Positions 8,781-16,530 of a stretch of 64,000 nucleotides of DNA are shown here, in pieces. The position numbers and the translations under genes are program-made. The first letter of the stretch is position 1, and the number at the start of each line of letters is the position of its first letter. Under the pieces are notes generated by a model. That model saw only the letters and a program-made list of their open reading frames with translations, ran no database searches and was not told where the DNA came from. The stretch lies in NCBI RefSeq assembly GCF_003352915.1, contig NZ_CP022314.1:1121915-1185914 (forward strand). Direction: 5' to 3'. The DNA is from Arthrobacter sp. PM3 (GTDB lineage: Bacteria; Actinomycetota; Actinomycetes; Actinomycetales; Micrococcaceae).

Positions 8781-11357
8781 TCACGTACGACCCCCACCCG
8801 TACGAGGAGCAGCGCACAAGGACCCGGCGGGCCGCTGCTGCCTGTCCCGCCTGACCGCCCTGACCGCCCTGACCGCCCTGGCGGCCACGCCGGCCACGCG
8901 CGTGCAGACCAGCCAATAAGCCACCCCCGCAGCGAGCGAGGTTGCCACGGCCAGCGCGGGGCTGAGCACCGCGAGCGGCGGGTAGACCACCCAGTGGACG
9001 AGGTAGGCGTAAAGGGAGGCGCTGGCCAGCACCACGGTCACGCGGCGGAGGCCCTTGGGTACCGGGATGCCGGGCAGCCAGATGAGCAGCAGGATTCCGG
9101 CCAGGAGCGTGCATTCGCGGCCCGCGTTGTCGAAGAACCCCGGAACGGTCAGGACGGCAACGGCCGAAACCAAGCCGCGCCGCGCCACGGTCCGGGCCCG
9201 GGCAATGGCCCAGCCCAGGGCGAAGAGCCACAATGCCGGCGCCGTGTGCGGCACGTCCGGGGGTATGAGTTCATACCGGGTGAGGAGCCCGGCGCCGGTG
9301 AGCGCCAGCGGGAAGAGCAATGGGAACCGGCGCTCGGCGCGGTCCACCCACGGAACAGCCAGCAGCAGTGTCGATCCCAGGATCAGGTAGACGAGAATTT
9401 CTATGAACCAGAAATGCCACTGGGTGGTCACCGCCGCCGGGCCGAGGACGGCGTTGAGCAGCACGATGTTCGCGGGTGTGTAGTTGTCCGTGACCACGTA
9501 GGCCAGCGCGATGAACGCCACGCTCGGCACCACGATTCTCGCCAGTGCTCCCAGCTGCCGGCGCAACCGCGGGAGCCGGTCCCCTGCGAGCTGGAAGCGT
9601 GCGAAGTTGTACCCGGCCGCCGCCATCAGGACATGGGCAGCGCCCTGCCAGCTGAACAGCCCGACGTGCGTGCTGACAATCAGGACGATCCCCACGGCCC
9701 GCAGCACGATGCCCGTCTCTATCGGCGCAAAGAGCCGCCGCGTCCTTCCGCCCCGCGCCGGGCGGGTCCGGGCTTCCAGGTCGCGGACGGGGGTCAGGTG
9801 CCAGTCCGCCGGAAGATGGCCCAGGGCCTGCTCCAGCCTGACCGATGCGGCCACGTAGGACAGGGAGTCCCCGCCGAGGGAGACAAAGGTGTCACTGTCC
9901 GCGATCCCGGCGACCTCCAGGGCGTCTTCGAAGATCGTCCGGACAGTGTCCGGGCCGCCAGTTTCCGCTCGCGGCGCCGGTTCCGGCCGGGACAGGGCCA
10001 GCACGGCCTGGTAGTCCAGTTTGCCAGTAGGCAGCCGCGGGAGGCGTTCGACGGCGTGGACCTCCAGGGCCGCACGCGGCAGCCCCACCCCCTGGGCCAG
10101 CACTTTGCCCAGCAGCTGAGCGTCGTGGTCGCCCTCAACGGCGACGACGACGCCGTCGTCCGTCCCCGCACTGGCGGCCCGGACACCGAGGTCCGCCAGG
10201 AGCCGCTCCACCTGGCCGAGGTCAACCCGCAGTCCCACGATCTTGACGAACCTGCTGCGCCGGCCCACCACCTCATAGACGCCCGCCGGGTGCAGCCGGG
10301 CGAGGTCGCCGGTGCGCAGCTCGGTGACCGTGCGGCCGGCGGCGAGATCCGCCGGGCTGGAAGCATAGCCGAGCATGACGTTCGGGCCGGTGTAGACAAG
10401 TTCGCCGTCCTGCAGTCCCGGCACGGGGTCGATCCGGAACGAGCCGCCCGGCACAGGGATGCCGACCGCCCCCGGAATATCGGCCGCCAGTTCCGGAGGG
10501 AGGTACGCCATCCGGGCCGTCGCCTCGGTCTGGCCGTACATCACGAACAGGTCCCAGCCGCGGCGGCGCCCCAGATCGGCGTAGCGGCGCACCGCGTCCG
10601 GCGCCAGCCGGCCCCCCGCCTGGGTGACGTACCGCAGGCTGGGCAACTCCATGTCCGCGAAGCCGACCCGTTCCAGCAGCTCGAAGGTGTAGGGAACAGC
10701 GGCCAGGGCGGTGGCGCCGTGGCGCCGGAAGAGCTGCCAGAAACACGGATCGACCACGGACAGGCCTGTCAGGACCAGGCCGGCGCCCCGGAGCAGGTGG
10801 CTGTTGATCACGGACAGGCCGTAGCAGTAAGACATGGGCAGCGTCGTGGCGGCACGGTCGTCCGGGCCGATACCCAGGTACTCGGCAATCGATTCGGCGT
10901 TGGCCTGCAGGTTCGCGTGCGAGAGCCGGACGAGTTTGGGTGAGCCGGTGGATCCGGAGGTGCTGAGCATGAGCGCCAGGTCCGGATGCAGCTCATGGCG
11001 GGTGCCGGGCCGGCGTTCCTCGAGGACCGTCCGGCCGTTCCCGGAGCGAAGGACGACGTCGGGGTCGTAGGCGGCGACGAGGGAGTCCAGGGCCGCCGGC
11101 TTGTCCTCGGGAAGGAGGATCAGCGGGTGCCCGGCCGTCAGAGCTGCCAGGTAGGCTACCAGCGAGTCGAGGTCGTTGGCTGCGGTCAGCGCGACAAGGC
11201 GCCGCTCGGTGCCGAGGCGGCCGGCCAGGTCATGGACGCGCTCGGCCAGTTCCCGGTAGGTGAGCGTCAGGGTGTCGGTGAGGATGGCGGGTCTGTTCCC
11301 GTAGCTCGCGAGATCGGCGGCAAAGGGCACCCGCTTGAAATCAAGCTGCGTGGTCAC
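8781..11357 (-). CDS. Three-domain protein: adenylation (AMP-binding) + carrier + membrane acyltransferase
   Basis: 858 aa. Residues ~1-440 are an ANL adenylation domain (LMLSTSGSTGSPKLVRLSH P-loop, MYGQTEATARMAYLP, TGDLARLHPAG, and the GKLDYQAVL lysine near the end). Residues ~460-530 form a phosphopantetheine carrier with LGGDSL, Ser498 being the attachment site. From ~545 onward comes an acyltransferase-3 (OafA-type) membrane domain of about ten helices, with VGIVLIVSTHVGLF carrying its catalytic-type His. The protein should activate a carboxylic or amino acid, hold it as a thioester, and pass it to an acceptor at or across the membrane. Start is GTG 11357 with no evident Shine-Dalgarno. 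An iron box lies 13 bp upstream, suggesting expression under iron starvation. Acyl group and acceptor are unknown. Confidence 0.85.
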   Translation of the reverse strand: MTTQLDFKRVPFAADLASYGNRPAILTDTLTLTYRELAERVHDLAGRLGTERRLVALTAANDLDSLVAYLAALTAGHPLILLPEDKPAALDSLVAAYDPDVVLRSGNGRTVLEERRPGTRHELHPDLALMLSTSGSTGSPKLVRLSHANLQANAESIAEYLGIGPDDRAATTLPMSYCYGLSVINSHLLRGAGLVLTGLSVVDPCFWQLFRRHGATALAAVPYTFELLERVGFADMELPSLRYVTQAGGRLAPDAVRRYADLGRRRGWDLFVMYGQTEATARMAYLPPELAADIPGAVGIPVPGGSFRIDPVPGLQDGELVYTGPNVMLGYASSPADLAAGRTVTELRTGDLARLHPAGVYEVVGRRSRFVKIVGLRVDLGQVERLLADLGVRAASAGTDDGVVVAVEGDHDAQLLGKVLAQGVGLPRAALEVHAVERLPRLPTGKLDYQAVLALSRPEPAPRAETGGPDTVRTIFEDALEVAGIADSDTFVSLGGDSLSYVAASVRLEQALGHLPADWHLTPVRDLEARTRPARGGRTRRLFAPIETGIVLRAVGIVLIVSTHVGLFSWQGAAHVLMAAAGYNFARFQLAGDRLPRLRRQLGALARIVVPSVAFIALAYVVTDNYTPANIVLLNAVLGPAAVTTQWHFWFIEILVYLILGSTLLLAVPWVDRAERRFPLLFPLALTGAGLLTRYELIPPDVPHTAPALWLFALGWAIARARTVARRGLVSAVAVLTVPGFFDNAGRECTLLAGILLLIWLPGIPVPKGLRRVTVVLASASLYAYLVHWVVYPPLAVLSPALAVATSLAAGVAYWLVCTRVAGVAARAVRAVRAVRRDRQQRPAGSLCAAPRTGGGRT
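8851..8877. repeat. Three tandem copies of a 9-bp unit
   Basis: Three exact copies of CTGACCGCC lie end to end inside the 3' end of the minus-strand acyl ligase/acyltransferase gene, where they encode Ala-Val-Arg repeats in the cytosolic tail after the last membrane helix. A fourth, altered copy follows. Copy number could vary without shifting the frame. Confidence 0.8.
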
Positions 11358-11369
11358 CCGATGAGGTTA

Positions 11370-11388
11370 TTAGATTAGCCTCACCTAA
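11370..11388 (-). promoter_or_regulatory. DtxR/IdeR iron box
   Basis: The 19-mer TTAGATTAGCCTCACCTAA matches the DtxR/IdeR consensus TTAGGTTAGCCTAACCTAA at 17 of 19 positions. It ends 13 bp before the GTG start of the three-domain acyl ligase/acyltransferase, overlapping where its promoter must lie, so iron-loaded regulator would repress the gene. A leaderless transcript would fit, since no ribosome site separates the box from the start. Confidence 0.85.
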
Positions 11389-11477
11389 GCAAAATTAGAT
11401 TACAAAAGCTTTGCGTAATTGCCTGGGGCAACCGCATCCGGCGGCCGGGAGCAGCGGAGCTGCCGGGAGCCGCTGGA

Positions 11478-11762
11478 CTATCTGTGCGCGTACGTGAGGC
11501 AGTCGGCGTTGTCGGCGCCGGGACCGACGTGCACTTCGGTGGCTTTGCACATGAGGTGGTCGTTGTGGGTGCATTCTGAACGCTGGCATGCCCCGACGTC
11601 GGCCAGGACCTTGGGCAGGCCGCCGTGGGCTCCGGTGTCGATGAAGGTGGCGCAGGACGCGTGGTCCTCGCTGCCGCCGACCGTGATGGCGGCCGCGTTG
11701 CAGGCCGAATGGTCGTTGAACGAACAGTTGGCGACGCTGCAGTCCGCGACGTGCGTTGTCAT
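11478..11762 (-). CDS. Small protein with two DUF1540 Cys-rich repeats
   Basis: 94 aa. Two DUF1540 units follow one another; each has the spacing C-x4-C-x7-C plus a later Cys, with a shared Asn-Asp-His between the second and third cysteines (CSVANCSFNDHSAC and CQRSECTHNDHLMC). Eight ordered cysteines and no signal peptide suggest a small cytosolic metal-binding or redox protein; no function is established for the family. ATG 11762 has GGGAGG 8 nt upstream. It stands alone between the iron-boxed gene, which is divergent from nothing here, and a GNAT gene 128 bp away. Confidence 0.85.
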   Translation of the reverse strand: MTTHVADCSVANCSFNDHSACNAAAITVGGSEDHASCATFIDTGAHGGLPKVLADVGACQRSECTHNDHLMCKATEVHVGPGADNADCLTYAHR

Positions 11763-11890
11763 GGCAGGACCTCCCGTGTTTTCCGCCGCCCGGACCGGGC
11801 AACGCCCTCCGACCACGGTAGGCCAGCGCGGACCGATCAAAAAGACCCAATTCTGTGCCCTAATGGCCCGAACCGCGGTCATAGCGCCCC

Positions 11891-12424
11891 TTACCGTCGG
11901 GTCGGAAAGGTGCGGCTGTGGCGGCCCTCGGCCACGGCCGGGGAAAACCTGTCGTCTTCCAGGGTCCCTCCGTCGGCGAGCCAGCCCCGGTTTCCATAGA
12001 AGCTGATGGCCCGCCCGTTGCCTTGCGCCACCCAAAGAAACGCCCGGTCGTAGCCGAGTTCCATCAACTTCTGTTCGGCCGCCGCGAACAGCACGGAGCC
12101 GATGCCCTGCGCCCACCAGTCCGGATGCACATTGATTGCATACAGCTGCCCGGTTCCCTGGGCCGTGCCCGCGGGGGCCGGACCCAGGATGGCGAACCCG
12201 GCAACCGCGTCGCCGCTCTGGACGACCAAATGGATAGTCCCGTCGCGGGGCTCGACGATGTTGCGGCGCCATGCGGCCGTTGCGCGGCCGACGTCGAGTC
12301 CGTCGAGGTACTCATCGGTCATGATGCCGCGGTAGGTAGCCCGCCATGCGGCAACGTGGATCTCGGCCAGCCGTGCAGCGTCGTCTTCGATTGCCGGCCT
12401 GACGTTGATCTCCGGAGCTGTCAT
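11891..12424 (-). CDS. GNAT-family N-acetyltransferase
   Basis: 177 aa from ATG 12424. Opening INVRPAIEDDAARLAEIHVAAWRATYRGIM is typical of GNAT enzymes; the acetyl-CoA loop corresponds to INVHPDWWAQGIGSVLF (Q/RxxGxG/A form, here QGIGSV), followed by LWVAQGNGRAISFYGNRGW, the usual beta-bulge and C-terminal helix. Substrate unknown. It overlaps the end of the upstream EamA exporter gene by 4 bp (ATGA), so both are made from one transcript; modification plus export of a common metabolite is possible. Confidence 0.88.
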   Translation of the reverse strand: MTAPEINVRPAIEDDAARLAEIHVAAWRATYRGIMTDEYLDGLDVGRATAAWRRNIVEPRDGTIHLVVQSGDAVAGFAILGPAPAGTAQGTGQLYAINVHPDWWAQGIGSVLFAAAEQKLMELGYDRAFLWVAQGNGRAISFYGNRGWLADGGTLEDDRFSPAVAEGRHSRTFPTRR

Positions 12425-13374
12425 GACCCCGAATCTATCAGCCGTGGACGACCCGGCAGGGCCGCCGCGCCCTTGGTCCTGCGCCCGGCCAGCCAGATGG
12501 CGACAGTGTTCGTGGCAACGATCAGGGCGATGCCCAGCCATTCATGGAGGTCGAGGATCTGCCCCAGCACGAGGATCCCGGAGACCGCGGCGAGGATGGG
12601 ATTGATACTCATGAACACGCCGAAGAATCCGGCCGGCACGTGCCGGAGGGCGATCAGATCGGCGGCGTAGGGAATGACGGAGCAGAGCAGGCCGGCAGCG
12701 GCAGCGTACAGCAGCGCAGGACCGGCGAAGGCCCCGTGCATGAGCAGATAGACGGCCACCGGCAGGTAGAACACCAGGGAGACGATGGCGGCCGCGGCCG
12801 GCGCCTGTAGCCCGGGCAGCCGCTGGCCCGCAACCCGGTTCAACAGAATGTAGGCGGCCCAGCAGGCGGCACCGGTCATGGCGATGGCGATGCCGGCGAG
12901 ATCGCTGGCCGGTCCGGGCATCACCAGGACGAAAACGCCCAGGCCTGCGCTGATCCCGCACAACAGGTCCCGCCAGGTCCTTGACGCCAGCAGGGCGACC
13001 GCCAGCGGTCCGAGGAATTCCAGCGTGACGGCCAGCCCGAGCCCGATCCGTTCAATCGCGACGTAGAGGCAGATGTTCATCAGCGCGGTGGCCGCCCCCA
13101 GCAGGAGCACGGGCCACCACTGCCGCCACGTGAAGCGGTGAAAGGGAGGCCGGGCGGCCGGAAGGAGAACCGCGGCGGCCACCAGCTGGCGCACGGCGAC
13201 GACGCCGGCCGGCCCGATCACGGGGAAGGCGTGGGCGCCGATGCCCGCTCCGAGCTGGTTGCTGAACCCGCTGCCGGTCATGGTCAGCACGCCACGAAGC
13301 AACGACGGCCGCGTCGCGGCCGCGCCGGTGCTGCCCGGGGCCGGGACCGCGCTGACTGCTGAAGAAGCTTCCAT
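12421..13374 (-). CDS. EamA/DMT-superfamily exporter (RhtA-like)
   Basis: 317 aa with ten predicted membrane helices in two EamA repeats, the second repeat starting near AIAMTGAACWAAYILLNRVAGQ. The order and motifs (HAFPVIGPAGVVAVRQLVAAAVLL, LEFLGPLAVALL) resemble RhtA-type amino-acid and metabolite exporters. A LysR gene is divergent 70 bp away and probably controls it. The downstream GNAT gene is translationally coupled. Confidence 0.9.
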   Translation of the reverse strand: MEASSAVSAVPAPGSTGAAATRPSLLRGVLTMTGSGFSNQLGAGIGAHAFPVIGPAGVVAVRQLVAAAVLLPAARPPFHRFTWRQWWPVLLLGAATALMNICLYVAIERIGLGLAVTLEFLGPLAVALLASRTWRDLLCGISAGLGVFVLVMPGPASDLAGIAIAMTGAACWAAYILLNRVAGQRLPGLQAPAAAAIVSLVFYLPVAVYLLMHGAFAGPALLYAAAAGLLCSVIPYAADLIALRHVPAGFFGVFMSINPILAAVSGILVLGQILDLHEWLGIALIVATNTVAIWLAGRRTKGAAALPGRPRLIDSGS

Positions 13375-13420
13375 AAGACAGAAGTTTCCGGGCAGAACCG
13401 CGCAGCGAAAAATGCGTCCG

Positions 13421-13433
13421 ATAGTCGTTCTAT
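13421..13433. promoter_or_regulatory. Palindrome between EamA exporter and LysR gene
   Basis: ATAG-TCGTT-CTAT is a perfect 4+4 dyad with a 5-base centre, placed between the two divergent starts and 11 bp upstream of the LysR ATG. LysR proteins bind short dyads of this kind to control themselves and a divergent target. Only position and symmetry support it. Confidence 0.4.
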
Positions 13434-13444
13434 ACGATGAGCGT

Positions 13445-14341
13445 ATGAATGTTGAGCTGCGGTATCTCCGTGCCCTCGTGGCTGTGATGGACGCTCAGAC
13501 TTTCACCGACGCCGCCATCGCGCTCGGGACGTCCCAGGCGGCGGTTTCGCGGTCCGTCGCAGCCTTGGAGCAGGCTCTTGGCCTGCGCGTTCTGCAACGC
13601 ACCACCCGCACGCTAGTTCCGACGCCAGCCGGGGAACGGGTCATCGAACACGCCCGCCGCGTCCTCGACGAGGTCGCGCTGCTTGAACACGTCGCCCTGG
13701 ACCAAAGCGGGGAGCTCAGGGTGAGCTACGCGTGGTCCGCCCTCGGCCGCCGTACCGTGGCCTTGCAGCGGAAATGGGAAGAAACCCACCCGGGGGTCCG
13801 GCTGATCTGGGTGCAGTCCAGTTCGCCGTCCGGCGGCCTGGCGAATGGGTCCGTAGAGGTGGCCGTGGTCAGGCGCGCCCTCAACGATCACCGCTTCGCG
13901 GTCACGGCCATCGGAACGGAAGCGCGCTTCGCCGCTGTGGCCCGGGCAGACCCGCTGGCCCGGAGGCGGACGCTGCGCATGTCCGACTTCGCCGGCCGAA
14001 CGATCGCCGTCGACCACCGTACAGGCACCACCACGGAAGATCTCTGGTCCGGCGTCCCCGGGCCGGCGTCGGTGCGGCTGGTGCAGGGTGTCGACGAATG
14101 GCTGACGCTGATCTCCACGGGACAGGCCATTGGCATGTCCTCAGAGGCAACAGCGGCACAGAATCCGCGGCCCGGGATCGCGTACCGTCCGGTCCGCGAT
14201 GCCCCGCCGATTTCGGTGCTCCTCGCATGCTGGCGCGACGACCCCTCTGTCCTCGTCGCGGATTTCATCCGGCTGGCCGGGGAAACGTTTGGTCCTGACG
14301 CCGCGGCGACACCGTCCGGCAAAGCCCCTACCCGGCACTGA
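13445..14341 (+). CDS. LysR-family transcriptional regulator
   Basis: 298 aa from ATG 13445. The N-terminal winged helix is clear: LRYLRALVAVMDAQTFTDAAIALGTSQAAVSRSVAALEQALGLR..., ending in the TPAGERVIEHARRVL linker. The effector domain (from ~90) has the usual alternation of strand and helix. In-frame ATG codons farther upstream reach into the divergent exporter and are rejected because the helix-turn-helix family begins here. Likely regulator of the EamA exporter and GNAT genes. Confidence 0.92.
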   Translation: MNVELRYLRALVAVMDAQTFTDAAIALGTSQAAVSRSVAALEQALGLRVLQRTTRTLVPTPAGERVIEHARRVLDEVALLEHVALDQSGELRVSYAWSALGRRTVALQRKWEETHPGVRLIWVQSSSPSGGLANGSVEVAVVRRALNDHRFAVTAIGTEARFAAVARADPLARRRTLRMSDFAGRTIAVDHRTGTTTEDLWSGVPGPASVRLVQGVDEWLTLISTGQAIGMSSEATAAQNPRPGIAYRPVRDAPPISVLLACWRDDPSVLVADFIRLAGETFGPDAAATPSGKAPTRH

Positions 14342-14357
14342 CCGCCCGGCCGGCGGT
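14341..14357. terminator. Short hairpin between converging genes
   Basis: ACCGCC-CGGCC-GGCGGT forms a perfect 6-bp GC stem directly at the LysR stop codon and 8 bp before the end of the converging esterase gene. There is no T-tract, so it is at best a weak or Rho-assisted terminator serving both strands. Confidence 0.35.
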
Positions 14358-14364
14358 GCCCGCC

Positions 14365-15690
14365 TCAGACTGAGCGGTACCGGAGCGTGTCCGGGATTTC
14401 GCCCCGCGCCCCCAGGCTCTCCCCGCGGGCGAACTTCGCCCACAGGGCCCGCATCGCACGTCCCGTGGCGTTGATGTCATCCCAGCTGGCCCCGGCCAGC
14501 AGCCCCGCGGCCTCCCACGTCCGCTGGTGGCCGAACAGCAGGGGCAGATCGACCGTGTGCGCCGCGCCGTAGGGATTTCCCGGTGCGCGCCAGGACAGCA
14601 CGTAGCTGTGGGCCGTTCCGCCCGCGCGCACATGCCGCCGTGCAAATTGCCTCGCCGACTTGCCGTAGACCAGCTCCGTGACCACCCGGTTAACGGCTTT
14701 GAGCAGCGCACTGCCGACCGCCGGAATGCGGCCCACGCGATTCAAGTACGGGTTGCGCGGGAAGAACAGCCGGGCTTCCTCCGCTGTATGGCCGATCAGG
14801 ATCTCAATCCCCGGGGCAGCCGCGTTCCAGGCCTCCGCGATCCCGGATTCCGCGGGCAGGGGTGCATGCCCGTACTGGGTCCCGAACGGCATGGCCGCCC
14901 TGAGCCCGAACTTCCGGGCCGCGTGCGCGACACCCGCCTCGAGGGCCACGACGTCCATGGCCGGGGTGGACTCCGTGACCGCCTCCGCGGCGATGCCCAT
15001 GGCGGCGTTCATCTTCTCCCGCCCGCGGGAGAGTCCCAGCGGCGCGCTTTGGATGATGGCCCGCTGGAACAGCGACGCCGCGTCCGGCGTGGCCATCAGA
15101 TGCGCGACGGCGTCGGCCCCGGCAGACTGCCCGAAGGCGGTCACGCGCCCCGGGTCGCCGCCGAACGCCGCAATGTTGCGCTGCACCCAGCGGAACGCCT
15201 CGACCTGGTCCTGGAGGCCGAGGTTCGCGGGCCTGCCCTTGCCGGTTGCCAGATATCCGAACAGCCCCAGCCGGTAGGTCACCGAGACCACGATGACGCG
15301 GGTCTCCGCAACGAGGGGTGCCGGGTCGAAGATCGCCAGGTCACCGGAGCCGGACGTGTAGGACCCGCCGTGCAGCCACACCATCACCGGCAGCCGCTCG
15401 CCCTCGTGACGGTCGGCGGGCAGCGTAATGGACAGGCGCTGGCAGTGTTCGTCGCCCGGAAGTTCGCCGTAGCGGGTGCCCAGCACGTCGTCCAGGAACG
15501 GCACCGGTGCCTGGGGGCAGGCCGGGGAGAGGGCGGTTGCCGGGAAGACTTCCGACCAATCCGCTGCGGGCACGGGCGGCGCGAACCGCTCCGCGGTGGC
15601 GTAGGGGATGCCGGTGGCCCGCACGACGTCGCCGTCCAGCCACCCGGTGACGGGACCGCACGGCGGGGCAAAGGCAGGGGTGGCGCCCAT
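14365..15690 (-). CDS. Type B carboxylesterase
   Basis: 441 aa, no signal peptide. Family landmarks: oxyanion loop VWLHGGSYTSGSG, NLGLQDQVEAFRWVQRNIAAFGGDPGRVTAFGQSAG with nucleophile Ser189, and a late HTVDLPLLFGH carrying the catalytic His. The protein is somewhat shorter than the usual ~500 residues. Its start is 5 bp from the end of the GntR-family regulator gene, so the two share a transcript, divergent from the dicarboxylate carrier operon. That placement suggests hydrolysis of an ester that releases the acid taken up by the carrier; this is inference. Confidence 0.88.
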   Translation of the reverse strand: MGATPAFAPPCGPVTGWLDGDVVRATGIPYATAERFAPPVPAADWSEVFPATALSPACPQAPVPFLDDVLGTRYGELPGDEHCQRLSITLPADRHEGERLPVMVWLHGGSYTSGSGDLAIFDPAPLVAETRVIVVSVTYRLGLFGYLATGKGRPANLGLQDQVEAFRWVQRNIAAFGGDPGRVTAFGQSAGADAVAHLMATPDAASLFQRAIIQSAPLGLSRGREKMNAAMGIAAEAVTESTPAMDVVALEAGVAHAARKFGLRAAMPFGTQYGHAPLPAESGIAEAWNAAAPGIEILIGHTAEEARLFFPRNPYLNRVGRIPAVGSALLKAVNRVVTELVYGKSARQFARRHVRAGGTAHSYVLSWRAPGNPYGAAHTVDLPLLFGHQRTWEAAGLLAGASWDDINATGRAMRALWAKFARGESLGARGEIPDTLRYRSV

Positions 15691-15695
15691 GGGCC

Positions 15696-16406
15696 TTAGC
15701 TGTTCTTCAGCAGGGCCACATCGGAGACGAGGTCGATGTGCTCCAGCATCGCCGCCGCCGCGGCCGCGGGGTCCTTGGCCCGGATCGCTTCGGCGATCTT
15801 GCGGTGGGAGGCGAGCGACTGCTCCGGCCGGCCGGGCTGCCCGAGGGATTCGAGCCGGGTCTCCAGCACCATGCCGGCAATGAACGTCATCAGCTGGGCC
15901 AGGACGGCCGAATGCGCCGCCGCGGTCACGGCCTGGTGGAAGAGCTCGTCGCCGCGCGCGCCCCGGTCCCCCGAGGCGACTTCATCGGCCATGGCCTCGA
16001 GGGCGTGATCGATGGCGGCCATGTCCTGCCCGGTGCGCCGGGCGGCGGCGAGCTCGGCAAGCTTGACCTCCAGAGTGCTGCGCGCTTCGACGATCTCGGG
16101 CAGCCGGCTGCGGTGCTCGCGGAGCCCCTTGATCACGGACGGGACGTTGGGCCGGTAGACCAGCACCGCTCCGGTGCCGTGCTGGACGTCGATCACGCCG
16201 AGGACCTCCAAGGCCACCAGGGCCTGCGCGAGCGTGGCCCGCGAAACCCCCAGCCGCTCGGCAAGCTCCCGCTCGGCCGGCAGCGTATCGCCCGGACCCA
16301 GCTGGGCGGACTCGATGAAGTCCATGATCTGCTCCACCAGCTGCTCGTAGAGCCGGGGCCGCGAAACGCGGGAAATCTGGTGCGTTGTTGCCGACTGCTT
16401 TGCCAT
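15696..16406 (-). CDS. GntR-family (FadR/FCD subgroup) transcriptional regulator
   Basis: 236 aa. The N-terminal winged helix reads LGPGDTLPAERELAERLGVSRATLAQALVALEVLGVIDVQHGTGAVLV. The C-terminal all-helical FCD domain has the metal/acid-binding pattern (EARSTLEVKLAELAA, DELFHQAV, ASHRKIAEAI, MLEHI). Regulators of this subgroup sense organic acids; MatR of rhizobial malonate operons is one. It is divergent from a MatC-type carrier operon, with a CCTAG dyad between them. Confidence 0.92.
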   Translation of the reverse strand: MAKQSATTHQISRVSRPRLYEQLVEQIMDFIESAQLGPGDTLPAERELAERLGVSRATLAQALVALEVLGVIDVQHGTGAVLVYRPNVPSVIKGLREHRSRLPEIVEARSTLEVKLAELAAARRTGQDMAAIDHALEAMADEVASGDRGARGDELFHQAVTAAAHSAVLAQLMTFIAGMVLETRLESLGQPGRPEQSLASHRKIAEAIRAKDPAAAAAAMLEHIDLVSDVALLKNS

Positions 16407-16453
16407 GCGTGTCCTTCCACCCTGTCCTGATGCCCAAGACTACCGGAGAACTA

Positions 16454-16488
16454 TTGACAAAGAGACCTAGTGTCTAGGAGGCTAGGCC
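16454..16488 (+). promoter_or_regulatory. Promoter and CCTAG operator of the dicarboxylate operon
   Basis: TTGACA at 16454-16459 is a consensus -35. The dyad CCTAG-TGT-CTAGG spans 16466-16478, and a third CTAGG lies at 16482-16486. The dyad falls in the -35/-10 region (TAGGAG at 16475 or a hexamer just after could be -10), where a bound GntR/FCD regulator would block transcription. The carrier start ATG 16531 has CGGAGGAACAACG upstream. Confidence 0.6.
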
Positions 16489-16530
16489 ACTAAGCCAGTC
16501 CGTCATCCACTTTAATCCGGAGGAACAACG

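Noticed and set aside
8733..10943. Long plus-strand open frame opposite the three-domain acyl ligase gene
   Set aside because: It is the complement of a gene with complete domain motifs; its translation is Arg/Gly/His/Gln-rich with no recognisable domain, as expected from high-GC antisense frames.
14527..15699. 390-codon plus-strand open frame opposite the carboxylesterase
   Set aside because: Low-complexity Arg/Gly/His content and no domain; the minus-strand esterase has a complete catalytic set.
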